A DNA stretch of 64,000 nucleotides from Alteromonas profundi (GTDB lineage Bacteria; Pseudomonadota; Gammaproteobacteria; Enterobacterales; Alteromonadaceae), in NCBI RefSeq assembly GCF_010500865.1, contig NZ_JAAAWN010000008.1, forward strand, positions 62,001-126,000. Reading direction: 5' to 3'. How positions within the stretch are numbered: position 1 is the stretch's first letter; every line of letters starts with the position of its first letter. The translations under genes were made by a program, and so were the position numbers. A model generated the notes under the pieces. That model made no database searches. It was not told the origin of the DNA and saw only the letters and a program-made list of their open reading frames with translations. Positions 18,245 to 27,919 of this stretch are shown here, one piece after another.

Positions 18245-20161
18245 CTACCAATCACTCCGATTTGAAGGCATACGTTGACGTTGTCGTTTTTGTGCTTCTA
18301 ATTGCATTTTGCGCTTTAATAAAAACGCGGGGTCATCGGGTACCCGTCGCATTAAACTTTCAATCCGCTGTTGTTGCTCTTTTTCTTCATCTGTTAGTTC
18401 ACCTTGCTGAGCGGCTGCTTGTGATGGTTTATCGTCGGTATTACTGTTTTGCTCATTTTCCGGTTGAGCATTTTCTTGTTGTTCTCTATTTTCATCTTCT
18501 GCGGTATCGTTGGGTGGCTCATCGCCATTTTGTTCTTCTGAACCCTGCTGCTCACCACTGTCTTGGTCCTGAGAACCTGAATCTTGCGATGCGTTGTTTT
18601 GCTGCTGCGCGTCATCTGAATTTTCGTTTTGTGAACTTTCACTGTCATTTTCAGGTGACTGCGGGCTTTCTTCGTTTTGAGGCTGTTCATCAGATTGACC
18701 GTCTTCATTTTGCGACTGCTGGTTCTGCTGTTCTTGTTGTTCCTGTTCTTGCTGCTGTTTTAACGCTTCTAAAAGCGCTTTGTTATCTATCGCATCTTGA
18801 TGATCGGGTGCTGCCTCAAGCACTTCCTCATAGGCCGCTATCGCTTCATCTAGTTTTCCTAAATGGGCTAAGCTGTTCGCTTTGTTGTATAGGCCATCAA
18901 TAGTATTGACCTGTTGGTAGGCATTTAGCGCAGCCTCATAATTCCCAGCTTTATAGTGCGCTGCGCCTTGCCAAGCAGGATCGTCGAATTGTGATGCGGC
19001 GGTTTCATAGTTACCCTCACTATAGTGTTGAAAGCCTTCTTGATCTTTATTTAAAAAAGGGGCTTTCCACCATCTTGTATCACTTGTAGAGGAGGAAGCC
19101 TTCGTTTGTTGTGCATACGCAGTGTCACTTGAAAAAGGAAAATAAACGCAAAGTACAAGACTGAACACAAGCCCTTTTCTAAAACCTAAGGCAATAAATG
19201 GCAACATGACTAGCAATAAATAGGGCCCCAGTTCGCGCCATTGATCCCCTTCGTTCTCTTCACTTTCTTGTTCGGTTTGAACGCCAGTCTCAAGCAAAGA
19301 AAGTGACGCGAGGGCTTCAATATCATCATCGTTATTGGTTAAACGTTCAGCAATTCCATCGCCAGCATTGGCAATACGAGTGACTGCATCTGCGTTTACC
19401 CGAGGGATCACAATACCGCCGCTATTATCTTTAAGTAATTCGCCATTTTTCTGCGTAATCGGTGCTCCTTCATCGGTGCCCACGATAAGTGCGTTTAACG
19501 TAAATGGCATAGACGAGACAAACGCCTGTAGCTCTTGTTGCTGTTGCCTATCTATCCCGTCGGTTATCCAATAAATCGCGCCTTTGCTATAGCCTGCATT
19601 AGTGAGAAGTTGGGCGGCCTGTTCGATACCCAACAAAGGGTCGCTGCCAGGAATAGGCATTATTTCGGGGGCTAGGCTTGGGATAAGCGTAGTGATATTC
19701 GCCGCGTCTTTAGTCAACGGACTAATCACAAATGCATCTCCAGCGTAGGCCACTAATCCCATTTCCCCCTCGCCGATACGATTAACTAGGTCGATGGCTT
19801 TATATTTAGCCCGCGTTAAGCGGTTCGGATTTACATCGGTAGCGCGCATAGATAACGACATATCTACCACTATGACATGGCCTGTTTTAAGCTGATATAC
19901 CGGCTGAGGGAGCCGTTCCCAAGTAGGTCCCGCCATCGCGAAGATACTGAGTAACCAGATAAAAAAGAGCCAACTGTAAGGAGGCCTTTTACCTTTTTGA
20001 ACCTGTCCAATGAGCATATGCTTATATAAATGAGGCGGGATGACGCTTTGCCATCCAGATTGCTTTTTATGCGCCATTTTTAGCCATATCAATAGGCCCA
20101 AAGCAGGGACGATGGCCCACAGCCATTCAGGTCGGATGAAGTGAAAATCTTGAATAGGCAT
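18245..20161 (-). CDS. Fused BatB/BatC: VWA domain plus TPR and Q/E/N-rich tail
   Basis: A 638-aa protein combining what are two genes in Bacteroides. It has N-terminal membrane helices (about 10-27 and 62-78) and a VWA domain whose MIDAS motif reads Asp-Met-Ser-Leu-Ser at 100-104. A further membrane helix lies at about 310-335. After a small linker come TPR-like repeats (about 370-465), then a low-complexity Gln/Glu/Asn/Ser/Asp-rich segment (about 467-594) and a short basic C terminus. It starts two bases after the BatA stop. The VWA part probably binds a partner through a metal ion at the membrane, while the TPR and acidic tail are extra docking surfaces. The long antisense frame over the tail is a shadow of its composition. 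Confidence 0.87.
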   Translation of the reverse strand: MPIQDFHFIRPEWLWAIVPALGLLIWLKMAHKKQSGWQSVIPPHLYKHMLIGQVQKGKRPPYSWLFFIWLLSIFAMAGPTWERLPQPVYQLKTGHVIVVDMSLSMRATDVNPNRLTRAKYKAIDLVNRIGEGEMGLVAYAGDAFVISPLTKDAANITTLIPSLAPEIMPIPGSDPLLGIEQAAQLLTNAGYSKGAIYWITDGIDRQQQQELQAFVSSMPFTLNALIVGTDEGAPITQKNGELLKDNSGGIVIPRVNADAVTRIANAGDGIAERLTNNDDDIEALASLSLLETGVQTEQESEENEGDQWRELGPYLLLVMLPFIALGFRKGLVFSLVLCVYFPFSSDTAYAQQTKASSSTSDTRWWKAPFLNKDQEGFQHYSEGNYETAASQFDDPAWQGAAHYKAGNYEAALNAYQQVNTIDGLYNKANSLAHLGKLDEAIAAYEEVLEAAPDHQDAIDNKALLEALKQQQEQEQQEQQNQQSQNEDGQSDEQPQNEESPQSPENDSESSQNENSDDAQQQNNASQDSGSQDQDSGEQQGSEEQNGDEPPNDTAEDENREQQENAQPENEQNSNTDDKPSQAAAQQGELTDEEKEQQQRIESLMRRVPDDPAFLLKRKMQLEAQKRQRQRMPSNRSDW

Positions 20162-20163
20162 AG

Positions 20164-21186
20164 CTATAACTTTACTCGCTTATTAACACTCGCGCGCAGA
20201 TTGGAAAACACGCTGCTTATGAGGTGGGATAGTGCCCATATGAACGACAATAAAAGTGCGCCTGCTAGGGGATAATAAAACAACGCTGTAAGTGGACGCA
20301 TCTTGCGGGTTTCCCCTTTAATCGGCTCTAAGGTATCAAGGGTGGCGTAAATAGATTCTAATTCATCCACATCACGTGCCCTAAAATACTCTCCGCCGGT
20401 TGATTGCGCGATATCCCTTAGCATGTCTTCATCAAGTTCTTGTGAAGGGTTTACCTGGCGAGTGCCAAAGAAGCTTTGGATAAGCATTTGATCAGCGCCC
20501 ACCCCTATGGTGTATACTTTAACGTTTTTATCCATTGCGAGGGTTTTGGCCTGTTCGGGGGTGATATTGCCGGCCGTATTTTGCCCATCCGTTAGCAGAA
20601 TAAGTACATTATTCGACTCATCCTTTGCATCAAAACGCTTCACGGCTAAACCAATGGCATCGCCGATAGCAGTTTGCTCGCCAACTAAACCTATCACCGC
20701 CTCAGATAAAAGAGTAGACACTGTATCTCTATCATAAGTAAGAGGCGCCTGTACGTATGCGGTATCAGCAAATAGAATGAGCCCTAATCTATCGCCCACC
20801 CGTCTTTGAATAAAGTCAAAGAGTACCGACTTGGTCATAGTCAATCGGTTAACCTGTCGACCATTTAATTGCATATCATCAATTTTCATGCTGCCAGATA
20901 AATCCACGGCAAGCATCATTTCTCGGCCCTCGTTGGGTATACTAACAGGCTCGCCAAGCCATTGCGGCCGCGCCGCCGCAGCTAACAGTAACAACCAAAT
21001 TAAGCTGGCGAGTAGCATTAAGCGTGTATTAGATTTCACTGGGGTATCTAAACGGGACGCCTCAGGTCGCAGACTAGGTACGCGCAAAGCGGCTAATGCA
21101 GTTTTTTGTTTTGGTTTCACCAGCCAGCGAATAATTATCGGTAAAGGGGCAAATAGCCACACCCACCACCAAGCAAACTCAAGCAT
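20164..21186 (-). CDS. batA: BatA-like VWA membrane protein
   Basis: A 340-aa protein with N-terminal membrane helices (about 5-22 and 56-72), a VWA domain with a complete MIDAS motif Asp-Leu-Ser-Gly-Ser at 95-99, and a C-terminal membrane helix (about 307-325). The ATG at 21186 is chosen because AAGGAG lies eight bases upstream; the frame is open for 21 more codons inside the preceding gene. It overlaps the DUF4381 stop by eight bases. As in other MoxR-Bat systems it is expected to work with the BatB-like VWA protein and the MoxR chaperone. Confidence 0.9.
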   Translation of the reverse strand: MLEFAWWWVWLFAPLPIIIRWLVKPKQKTALAALRVPSLRPEASRLDTPVKSNTRLMLLASLIWLLLLAAAARPQWLGEPVSIPNEGREMMLAVDLSGSMKIDDMQLNGRQVNRLTMTKSVLFDFIQRRVGDRLGLILFADTAYVQAPLTYDRDTVSTLLSEAVIGLVGEQTAIGDAIGLAVKRFDAKDESNNVLILLTDGQNTAGNITPEQAKTLAMDKNVKVYTIGVGADQMLIQSFFGTRQVNPSQELDEDMLRDIAQSTGGEYFRARDVDELESIYATLDTLEPIKGETRKMRPLTALFYYPLAGALLLSFIWALSHLISSVFSNLRASVNKRVKL

Positions 21187-21721
21187 GTGTTGTCTCCTTA
21201 GCATGAGAGACATGAGAAGGCGCTGTAGAGGAGGGAGAGAATGAACCATGCCGTAGCCATAAATCAGCCGCTGCTATGCAGGTTTCAAATTGAGCGTTAT
21301 CTTTCACCGGTGCGTACAGTTGTGTTTGCAGTGTATCTAGCCCAGCTGCAAGCTTTTTATTATGTTTATCTGCAATATGGTGAAGCATAAATTGGCGCCA
21401 ACCATTGCCGTACAACTTTGCCACCTCTTCGCGGGAGAAATAGTACAAAGCGGTTCGCTTAAGCACTTCATTAATTTGCATAGGCCAATTTTCATCAGTG
21501 TCTTTAATTAATGTGAGTAAGTGCCTTGCCTCTTTTCTAGGCCGATTAAAGGCACGCTTGCGCTTCCAGTAAATGAAGAACCCTATAAGCACGCCCACTA
21601 AACTTAAGATAAGCAACCACCAACCCCAATCGAGCGGCCACCAGTTAATCTCTGTAGGGGGATGTATATCTTTGAGTTGCGCAAGGGGATCTTGCCCAGG
21701 CATGGGTTGCGTTACTTGCAT
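21179..21721 (-). CDS. DUF4381 domain-containing membrane protein
   Basis: A 180-aa protein with one membrane helix (about 33-51) and a basic cytoplasmic domain. It fits DUF4381, which is regularly found between DUF58 and the VWA genes in MoxR/Bat operons. Its start overlaps the end of the DUF58 gene by one base, and its stop overlaps batA by eight. Its role is unknown; the position suggests a subunit or adaptor of the Bat membrane complex. Confidence 0.82.
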   Translation of the reverse strand: MQVTQPMPGQDPLAQLKDIHPPTEINWWPLDWGWWLLILSLVGVLIGFFIYWKRKRAFNRPRKEARHLLTLIKDTDENWPMQINEVLKRTALYYFSREEVAKLYGNGWRQFMLHHIADKHNKKLAAGLDTLQTQLYAPVKDNAQFETCIAAADLWLRHGSFSPSSTAPSHVSHAKETTHA

Positions 21722-22683
21722 TACATGCGCTCCCTTTGTAACCCTTGTAACTGCGTATCAAGGGGGCTCCCAGCTGTAATATGATAGCGGGCAACATTGG
21801 ACTGTTTAAGCTGTTGTTCCATGTTTACTCTGGCGTTGGTACGCCACTGCGCGTAGGCACGTTGTTCTTTTTTGTCACCAAGCAGCCAGCGCTGTTGTGT
21901 GATGCCATCTGACACATTAACGTCTTGCAAAGTTGAGGTGGCAGGTAAAGCATGTTCGATAGGATCATCTACAATAATCGCGCGTACCTCACAGTGCCTT
22001 GATAGGTGGCTGAGGTGTTGTAATGCCGTATCGTTTATATGCTGAAAGTCTGAAACTAAATACACCAAACTTCCAGGGCGGGCTAATCGTCTAGCTCGGG
22101 CACAGGCATCAGAAAAGGCATTGGCGCATTGCTGCGGACTAGGTGGCAATGCACTGCTATTGTGATGCACTGCAGTGAGTTCTTTGCAGATATGTAGCAC
22201 CGCCTTTTTTCGGGTCAATGGCTTTATTTCTTTGTGCGTCGCCTGATTAAAAATAAGCGCGCCCACTTTATCCCCGCGTGCCGCGGCTGACCAACTTATT
22301 AAGGCACTAATATGTGCTGCTTGCACAGACTTCGTAAGAAGTTGAGTTCCTACCATCATTGAGGGGAGAAAGTCGCAAAATAGAAATACGGGACGCTCTC
22401 GCTCTTCGCGGTAAATTTTAGTGTGGGTTTTGCCGGTTCGCGCTGTTACTCGCCAATCAATGGCTCGAATGTCATCACCAGGTTGATAATGACGCGCTTC
22501 GTCAAACTCCATGCCTCTACCTTTATGCTTTGTAAGGTAGCTTCCCGCCAGTTTTGCCTGCGGTGTTCGTTTCGGCGTCAAACTAAAAAGCTTTGCTAAC
22601 TGTTGATAACGAAGCAATTCGCCAGTAGATAGCGTAACGCCATCACTTTTCAGCATGTCCAGCTGTGATTGTATGTCGCTCAT
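21721..22683 (-). CDS. DUF58 domain-containing protein
   Basis: A 320-aa soluble protein with the DUF58 signature Gly-Met-Glu-Phe-Asp-Glu-Ala-Arg-x-Tyr-x-Pro-Gly-Asp-Asp-x-Arg-x-Ile-Asp-Trp at about 56-77, followed by a VWA-like fold without an intact MIDAS motif. DUF58 proteins sit next to MoxR AAA+ ATPases and probably link the ATPase to the membrane VWA proteins. It follows the MoxR gene by three bases. Confidence 0.87.
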   Translation of the reverse strand: MSDIQSQLDMLKSDGVTLSTGELLRYQQLAKLFSLTPKRTPQAKLAGSYLTKHKGRGMEFDEARHYQPGDDIRAIDWRVTARTGKTHTKIYREERERPVFLFCDFLPSMMVGTQLLTKSVQAAHISALISWSAAARGDKVGALIFNQATHKEIKPLTRKKAVLHICKELTAVHHNSSALPPSPQQCANAFSDACARARRLARPGSLVYLVSDFQHINDTALQHLSHLSRHCEVRAIIVDDPIEHALPATSTLQDVNVSDGITQQRWLLGDKKEQRAYAQWRTNARVNMEQQLKQSNVARYHITAGSPLDTQLQGLQRERM

Positions 22684-22686
22684 AGC

Positions 22687-23655
22687 TTATGGAACGGCTA
22701 CAGTGGCTACAATTTTATCCAGTACATCGTTCACCGTGATACCTTCAGCTTCCGCTTGATAAGACAGAATGATACGGTGTCTTAGAACGTTATGCGCCAC
22801 GGCTTGTATGTCATCTGGCCCGACAAAGTCTCGTCCGGCTAACCAAGCATGGGCGCGAGCACACTTATCTAAGCTAATGGTCGCTCTTGGACTGGTGCCT
22901 AATGCAATCCATTGGGCAAGGCTGTCGTCATACCGCTCAGGCTTACGTGTTGCCATGATCAGCTGTACTAAGTATTGCTCGAGTTCCGGCGCCATATAAA
23001 GCCCGAGAGCCTCTTTTCGCGCGGCAAAAATATCTTCTTGCGACAAGGTAGGGGGCATTATGGGCGGAACATCGAGCGCTTCTCCGCGGGTTAATCGTAG
23101 AATTTCAAGTTCTGTTTCAGCGTCTGGATAATCTATGTCCACATGCATTAAAAATCGATCTAACTGCGCTTCTGGCAGGGGATAAGTTCCTTCTTGTTCC
23201 AGCGGGTTTTGTGTGGCCATTACAAGAAAAAGCGGGGGCAAGGGGTAGGTTTTACTTCCTACCGTTATTTGCCGCTCTGCCATGGCTTCTAACAAAGCCG
23301 ATTGCACTTTGGCAGGGGCGCGGTTTATTTCATCTGCTAACACGAGGTTATGAAACAATGGGCCTTGTTGGAACACAAACTGGCCGGTCTCGGGACGATA
23401 AATGTCGGTACCGGTAAGGTCGGCGGGTAATAAGTCTGGCGTAAACTGTACCCGATGAAAATCGCCATCTATGCCATTCGCTAGCGCGTTGATAGCACGG
23501 GTTTTAGCAAGCCCTGGCGGGCCTTCGACAAGTAGATGCCCATCCGCTAAAAGGGCAATGAGAATGCTCTTAGTTAGCGCACTTTGACCAATGATTTGTT
23601 GGTCGAGATACTGGTGTAATTGCTGAAACTGCTGTGCCGCCATATTTTCAAACAT
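22687..23655 (-). CDS. MoxR family AAA+ ATPase
   Basis: A 322-aa AAA+ ATPase with Walker A Gly-Pro-Pro-Gly-Leu-Ala-Lys-Thr at 45-52 and Walker B Leu-Ala-Asp-Glu-Ile-Asn-Arg-Ala-Pro (Asp108-Glu109), plus sensor and arginine-finger regions of the MoxR type. MoxR proteins are chaperones that assemble or activate VWA-domain partners. It heads the minus-strand operon MoxR - DUF58 - DUF4381 - BatA - BatB/C - BatD. An internal Met at residue 5 is an alternative start, since no clear ribosome site decides between the two. Confidence 0.93.
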   Translation of the reverse strand: MFENMAAQQFQQLHQYLDQQIIGQSALTKSILIALLADGHLLVEGPPGLAKTRAINALANGIDGDFHRVQFTPDLLPADLTGTDIYRPETGQFVFQQGPLFHNLVLADEINRAPAKVQSALLEAMAERQITVGSKTYPLPPLFLVMATQNPLEQEGTYPLPEAQLDRFLMHVDIDYPDAETELEILRLTRGEALDVPPIMPPTLSQEDIFAARKEALGLYMAPELEQYLVQLIMATRKPERYDDSLAQWIALGTSPRATISLDKCARAHAWLAGRDFVGPDDIQAVAHNVLRHRIILSYQAEAEGITVNDVLDKIVATVAVP

Positions 23656-23880
23656 CCCGTTTAAATTCTAGTTATCAGGAAAATCAATCATTCAATCTTA
23701 ACTATCTCACACAGGCGTGAGACGATTGACATAAAACAGACTATGGTTTTCATATATGGTTCACTTTAGCAATTCTCAAGGCGTTAAACTTGTTGATTTT
23801 CACGCTAGAGTGCTTAATTTCAGCTAGATAGGCGAAAACTTGTGCCGAAGGCTCGTCGATGATGCGCATAATTTGCTATT

Positions 23881-23926
23881 TTGTTCATAGTTTGTAAAAA
23901 TCATATCATTACAGGTCAGACCACTT
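23881..23926 (+). promoter_or_regulatory. fadIJ promoter with FadR-like operator
   Basis: A sigma70-like promoter reads TTGTTC (23881-23886), a 17-base spacer, then TATCAT (23904-23909). Overlapping the expected transcription start is ACAGGTCAGACCACTT (23911-23926). It differs from the E. coli-type FadR palindrome, as I remember it (AACTGGTCnGACCAGTT), at only two of the core positions. The position is that of a repressor site released by long-chain acyl-CoA, and it fits the genes it precedes. The rest of 23656-23964, between the divergent MoxR and fadI genes, shows nothing else clear. Confidence 0.7.
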
Positions 23927-23964
23927 AAATGATTTTAAGCAATGGTCAATAACGTAGGTGCAAT

Positions 23965-25275
23965 ATGGCTACAAAACAAACAGTTACTACCCGAGAGGGT
24001 GATCGCATCGCCATTGTGGCGGGGTTACGTACCCCATTTGCTAAAATGGCCACGTATTTCCACGGTGTTCCTGCAGTTGATTTAGGCAAAATGGTTGTTA
24101 ATGAACTGCTGGTACGTAATGGCATTCAAAAAGAGTGGATAGACCAAGTTGTTTACGGTCAGGTTGTACAAATGCCAGAAGCGCCTAACATCGCCCGAGA
24201 AATCGTTTTAGGGACAGGGATGAACGTACATACTGACGCATATAGTGTGTCTCGCGCCTGTGCTACCAGTTTTCAATCCACGGTGAATATTGCTGAAAGT
24301 ATGATGGCAGGAACCATACAGGTAGGTGTGGCAGGTGGGGCCGATTCAACCTCTGTGTCGCCCATTGGCGTGTCAAAAAACCTCGCCCGAGCGCTCGTGG
24401 ACCTTCAAAAAACCAAAACGCTTGGTCAAAAGCTAAATATTTTTAAACGTCTTGGTCTTAAGGACCTCGCTCCGGTACCTCCTGCGGTTGCCGAGTATTC
24501 TACCGGCCTATCGATGGGACAAACCGCCGAGCAAATGGCAAAAAACCATGCTATCTCACGTCAAGAACAAGACAAGCTGGCCCATCGCTCTCATACGCTT
24601 GCAGCCCAAAGCTGGGAAGCAGGTAAGTTATCCGATGAAGTAATGACGGCCTATGCAGAACCTTATAAAGGCGCATTGGAACGGGATAATAACGTTCGTT
24701 TCGACTCGAGCTTAGAAGGGTATGCCAAGCTTCGCCCTGTTTTTGATAAGAAATATGGCTCGGTTACCGCCGCCAATGCGACCCCTCTAACTGATGGTGC
24801 GTCTGCGGTTGTAATGATGACCGAAAGTCGCGCAAAAGCGCTAGGTTATACCCCACTTGGTTATATCAAAAGCTATGCTTTCTCGGCTATCGATGTATGG
24901 GAAGACATGTTAATGGGGCCATCTTATGCTACGCCAATAGCGTTAGATCGCGCAGGCATGACGCTCAATGACCTAACGTTAATTGAAATGCATGAAGCTT
25001 TTGCCGCGCAAACCCTCGCCAATATTAAAATGTTTGCCAGCGATAAGTTTGCTAAGGAAAAACTGGGGCGTGAAAAGGCGACAGGTGAAATCGATATGGA
25101 TAAATTTAACGTAATGGGAAGTTCGATTGCTTATGGGCATCCTTTTGCGGCCACAGGTACCCGAATGATCACGCAAATGCTTAACGAATTGAACCGTCGA
25201 GGTGGTGGGACTGGGCTAGTCACCGCGTGTGCAGCAGGTGGTTTAGGTGCAGCCATGATTGTGGAGACAGAATAA
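23965..25275 (+). CDS. fadI: 3-ketoacyl-CoA thiolase FadI
   Basis: The beta subunit of the fatty acid oxidation complex of the FadI type; it cleaves 3-ketoacyl-CoA with CoA to release acetyl-CoA. The 436-aa product carries the nucleophile Cys99 (Ser-Arg-Ala-Cys-Ala-Thr-Ser), the His343 segment Met-His-Glu-Ala-Phe-Ala-Ala, His392 (Gly-His-Pro-Phe-Ala-Ala-Thr-Gly) and Cys422 (Thr-Ala-Cys-Ala-Ala-Gly-Gly). The length of about 436 aa separates it from the shorter FadA (about 390 aa). It is followed by fadJ after one base, so a tight operon makes the two subunits together. Confidence 0.96.
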   Translation: MATKQTVTTREGDRIAIVAGLRTPFAKMATYFHGVPAVDLGKMVVNELLVRNGIQKEWIDQVVYGQVVQMPEAPNIAREIVLGTGMNVHTDAYSVSRACATSFQSTVNIAESMMAGTIQVGVAGGADSTSVSPIGVSKNLARALVDLQKTKTLGQKLNIFKRLGLKDLAPVPPAVAEYSTGLSMGQTAEQMAKNHAISRQEQDKLAHRSHTLAAQSWEAGKLSDEVMTAYAEPYKGALERDNNVRFDSSLEGYAKLRPVFDKKYGSVTAANATPLTDGASAVVMMTESRAKALGYTPLGYIKSYAFSAIDVWEDMLMGPSYATPIALDRAGMTLNDLTLIEMHEAFAAQTLANIKMFASDKFAKEKLGREKATGEIDMDKFNVMGSSIAYGHPFAATGTRMITQMLNELNRRGGGTGLVTACAAGGLGAAMIVETE

Positions 25276-25276
25276 G

Positions 25277-27433
25277 ATGACTGAACAAACAGAACTTAGC
25301 CAAGAACAGCAAACAAATTCGAGCGCTTTTACGTTAACTAAACAAGATAACGGCATCGCTATATTATCTATGGATGTTGCTGGCGAAAGCATGAATACGC
25401 TAAAAGCAGAGTTTGGTGATGAAATATCTGCCATGCTTGATGACATCGACGCCGATAATAGTATTAAAGGGGTAGTGGTTACGAGCGGAAAGCCAAACTC
25501 TTTTGTCGCAGGTGCAGATATTACTATGCTAGCGGCATGTAACACTGCAGAAGACGCCGCGTCTATCGCTGCCGGCGGCCAAGCAATTTTTGATAGAATT
25601 GAAAAAATGTCGGCTACGTTTGTTGCGGCTATTCATGGTCCGGCACTTGGCGGTGGTTTGGAGCTTGCCCTTGCCTGTCATTACCGGGTGTGCACCGACT
25701 CACCAATTACGCAATTGGGCCTACCAGAAGTACAGTTAGGTTTGTTGCCAGGCAGTGGTGGAACGCAGCGACTCCCGCGCTTAATCGGCGTTCAACAGGC
25801 GATGAAAATGATGCTTACTGGCTCGCCCGCGCGTGCGAAGCAGGCCAAAAAGTACGGAATTGTCGATGATGTGGTGCCATATAGTGTGTTGATTGAGGTT
25901 GCAGAAAAATTTGCACTGAAATCGAAACCTCACCGTGAAGCGCCGCAAAAAGGCGTAATGAATAAGTTATTAGAGAACACTGGCCCTGGCCGGAACATGA
26001 TGTTCAAAAAAGCACGCGAAGCGACGTTTGCCAAAACCAAAGGCAATTATCCTGCTCCAGGCTACATTATTGATGTGATCGAAAGGGGGATGAATGACGG
26101 GATGGAAGCTGGGCTTAAAGCGGAAGCAGAAGCCTTCGGTAAGCTTGTTATGACCCCTGAATCATTTCAATTACGGCAGATCTTCTTCGCGACCACAGAG
26201 ATGAAAAAAGAGCATGGTGTTGTAGGCGTTAAACCCGAAAAGATGAACAAGGTTGGGGTGCTAGGCGGTGGTCTTATGGGCGGTGGGATAGCCTATGTAA
26301 CCGCCACTAAAGCCGGCGTACCTGTACGTATTAAGGATGTACGAGCTGACGGTATAGCGAATGCGATGAAGTACAGCTACGACATACTTAATAAGAAGGT
26401 GAAGAAGCGCTTTATGGCTAAGAGCGAAATGCAAAAGCAACTTTCGCTTCTTACAGGTACACTCGACTACAGTGGCTATCAAGATATAGATATTGTGGTT
26501 GAAGCTGTGTTTGAAGACCTAGAGCTAAAGCAAAAAATGGTGGCTGATATTGAAGAGAACTGTAAATCTAGCACTATTTTTGCCTCTAATACCTCATCAA
26601 TACCGATTACGCAGATAGCAGCAAAAGCAGCGCACCCAGAAAATGTGATTGGCTTACACTACTTTTCACCGGTAGACAAAATGCCATTAGCAGAAGTTAT
26701 CGCCCACCAAGCTACCTCTGAGCAAGTGATATCTTCTACGGTTGAGTTTGCTAAAAAGCAGGGGAAGACCCCCATAGTGGTAAAAGATGGCGCCGGCTTC
26801 TACGTTAATCGTATTTTAGCACCGTACATGAATGAAGCTGCCAGTCTCATTCTGGCAGGCGAGCCAATAGAGCATATCGATAAGTCGTTAGTGAAATTTG
26901 GTTTCCCCGTAGGCCCGGTTAAACTTCTTGACGAAGTCGGTATTGACGTAGGCACTAAGATTATTCCTTTCTTGGTAGAGGCGTTCGGTGAACGTTTCAC
27001 TGCCCCTAGCGCTTTTGACAAAGTGTTAGCAGATGATCGAAAAGGGAAAAAGAACCAAAAAGGCTTTTACACATATCAAGGTAAAAAACCCGGTAAAGAG
27101 GTGGATGAAAGTATCTATGAACTGTTAGGTTTATCACCTTCTACTACACGAAGCGAAAAAGAGATTGCAGAGCGTTGTGTAATGATGATGTTGAATGAGG
27201 CAGCTCGGTGTCTAGATGAAGGTGTAATACGTAGTGCCCGAGACGGTGATATAGGGGCTATTTTTGGCATCGGTTTTCCCCCTTTCCTTGGAGGACCATT
27301 CAGGTACATGGACACACTAGGCATTAGTGAGGTGGTTTCACGTTTGAATCATTACAGCGACACAGTAGACGAAAAATTCAAGCCCGCTGAGATCCTGTGC
27401 TCCATGGCAGAAAAGAAAGAAAGTTTTTATTGA
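25277..27433 (+). CDS. fadJ: Multifunctional fatty acid oxidation protein FadJ
   Basis: The alpha subunit of the FadIJ complex: enoyl-CoA hydratase at the N terminus and 3-hydroxyacyl-CoA dehydrogenase at the C terminus. In the 718-aa product the crotonase part shows His-Gly-Pro-Ala-Leu-Gly-Gly-Gly (near 120) and the catalytic Glu in Pro-Glu-Val-Gln-Leu-Gly. The dehydrogenase has an NAD-binding Gly-Gly-Gly-Leu-Met-Gly-Gly-Gly near 328 and the Asn-Thr-Ser-Ser and Gly-Leu-His-Tyr-Phe-Ser-Pro active-site stretches. The ATG at 25277 lies one base after the fadI stop; six earlier codons overlapping fadI are not needed. Confidence 0.96.
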   Translation: MTEQTELSQEQQTNSSAFTLTKQDNGIAILSMDVAGESMNTLKAEFGDEISAMLDDIDADNSIKGVVVTSGKPNSFVAGADITMLAACNTAEDAASIAAGGQAIFDRIEKMSATFVAAIHGPALGGGLELALACHYRVCTDSPITQLGLPEVQLGLLPGSGGTQRLPRLIGVQQAMKMMLTGSPARAKQAKKYGIVDDVVPYSVLIEVAEKFALKSKPHREAPQKGVMNKLLENTGPGRNMMFKKAREATFAKTKGNYPAPGYIIDVIERGMNDGMEAGLKAEAEAFGKLVMTPESFQLRQIFFATTEMKKEHGVVGVKPEKMNKVGVLGGGLMGGGIAYVTATKAGVPVRIKDVRADGIANAMKYSYDILNKKVKKRFMAKSEMQKQLSLLTGTLDYSGYQDIDIVVEAVFEDLELKQKMVADIEENCKSSTIFASNTSSIPITQIAAKAAHPENVIGLHYFSPVDKMPLAEVIAHQATSEQVISSTVEFAKKQGKTPIVVKDGAGFYVNRILAPYMNEAASLILAGEPIEHIDKSLVKFGFPVGPVKLLDEVGIDVGTKIIPFLVEAFGERFTAPSAFDKVLADDRKGKKNQKGFYTYQGKKPGKEVDESIYELLGLSPSTTRSEKEIAERCVMMMLNEAARCLDEGVIRSARDGDIGAIFGIGFPPFLGGPFRYMDTLGISEVVSRLNHYSDTVDEKFKPAEILCSMAEKKESFY

Positions 27434-27448
27434 TATGTAATCAGCATG

Positions 27449-27477
27449 TAAAAAGCCGGGTGTTTCCCGGTTTTTTT
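27449..27477 (+). terminator. Rho-independent terminator of fadIJ
   Basis: A short GC stem (CCGGG / CCCGG) with a five-base loop is flanked by A and T runs and followed by seven T. It lies 15 bases past the fadJ stop. Confidence 0.8.
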
Positions 27478-27617
27478 GTGTCTAATCGTCGAAAGTGCTG
27501 GTTAATTGACCACTTTTACGTAAAATCTCGGCGGTAATTTTATTCTCTTGTCAAATATTTGGCGAGATACTCAATACGTTAACTCAGTAACGTGCTAAAA
27601 CCACGAATGGAGGGCAA

Positions 27618-27815
27618 ATGTTAGGCCTTATCGTTTTAAGCGTGCTAAGCAGTATTTTCTTTTATGTCGAAGCGGTGAAGTGGGGGATGAATGCAAAGTG
27701 CTGGGGGGCCGCTGCATTAGTGTTAGGTCCATTGTTATACCCAATGTTTAGTATTGCTCGGCACGTTCAGTGGCGCCGCTCTGTGGGCTTTAATAACTTA
27801 CTTATTATTGCGTAA
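27618..27815 (+). CDS. Small two-helix membrane protein, unknown function
   Basis: A 65-aa protein that is mostly hydrophobic. One membrane helix spans about residues 2-20 and a second about 27-46 (with Leu-Gly-Pro-Leu-Leu-Tyr-Pro). The tail His-Val-Gln-Trp-Arg-Arg is basic, so the C terminus should be cytoplasmic. A GGAGGG ribosome site sits six bases before the ATG, which supports a real gene. I do not recognise the family. It has its own terminator downstream and sits between fadJ and the small exported-peptide gene. Confidence 0.6.
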   Translation: MLGLIVLSVLSSIFFYVEAVKWGMNAKCWGAAALVLGPLLYPMFSIARHVQWRRSVGFNNLLIIA

Positions 27816-27874
27816 GGCGTAGTAGGTGAGATATATACGTTAATAATCGGCCTTACAAGGCATTCTTCATACAT

Positions 27875-27903
27875 AAAAAAAGAGAGCAGAGGCTCTCTTT
27901 TTT
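27875..27903. terminator. Bidirectional rho-independent terminator
   Basis: AAAAAAGAGAGC pairs with GCTCTCTTTTTT around a loop of a few bases, giving T-runs on both strands. It lies between the convergent 65-aa membrane protein gene and the 56-aa exported peptide gene. Confidence 0.85.
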
Positions 27904-27919
27904 GACGAAATATAGATGA

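Noticed and set aside
18262..18903. 213-codon plus-strand reading frame antisense to the BatB/C fusion
   Set aside because: It mirrors the repetitive Gln/Glu codons of the real gene, is hydrophobic and His-rich by composition only, and has no ribosome site.
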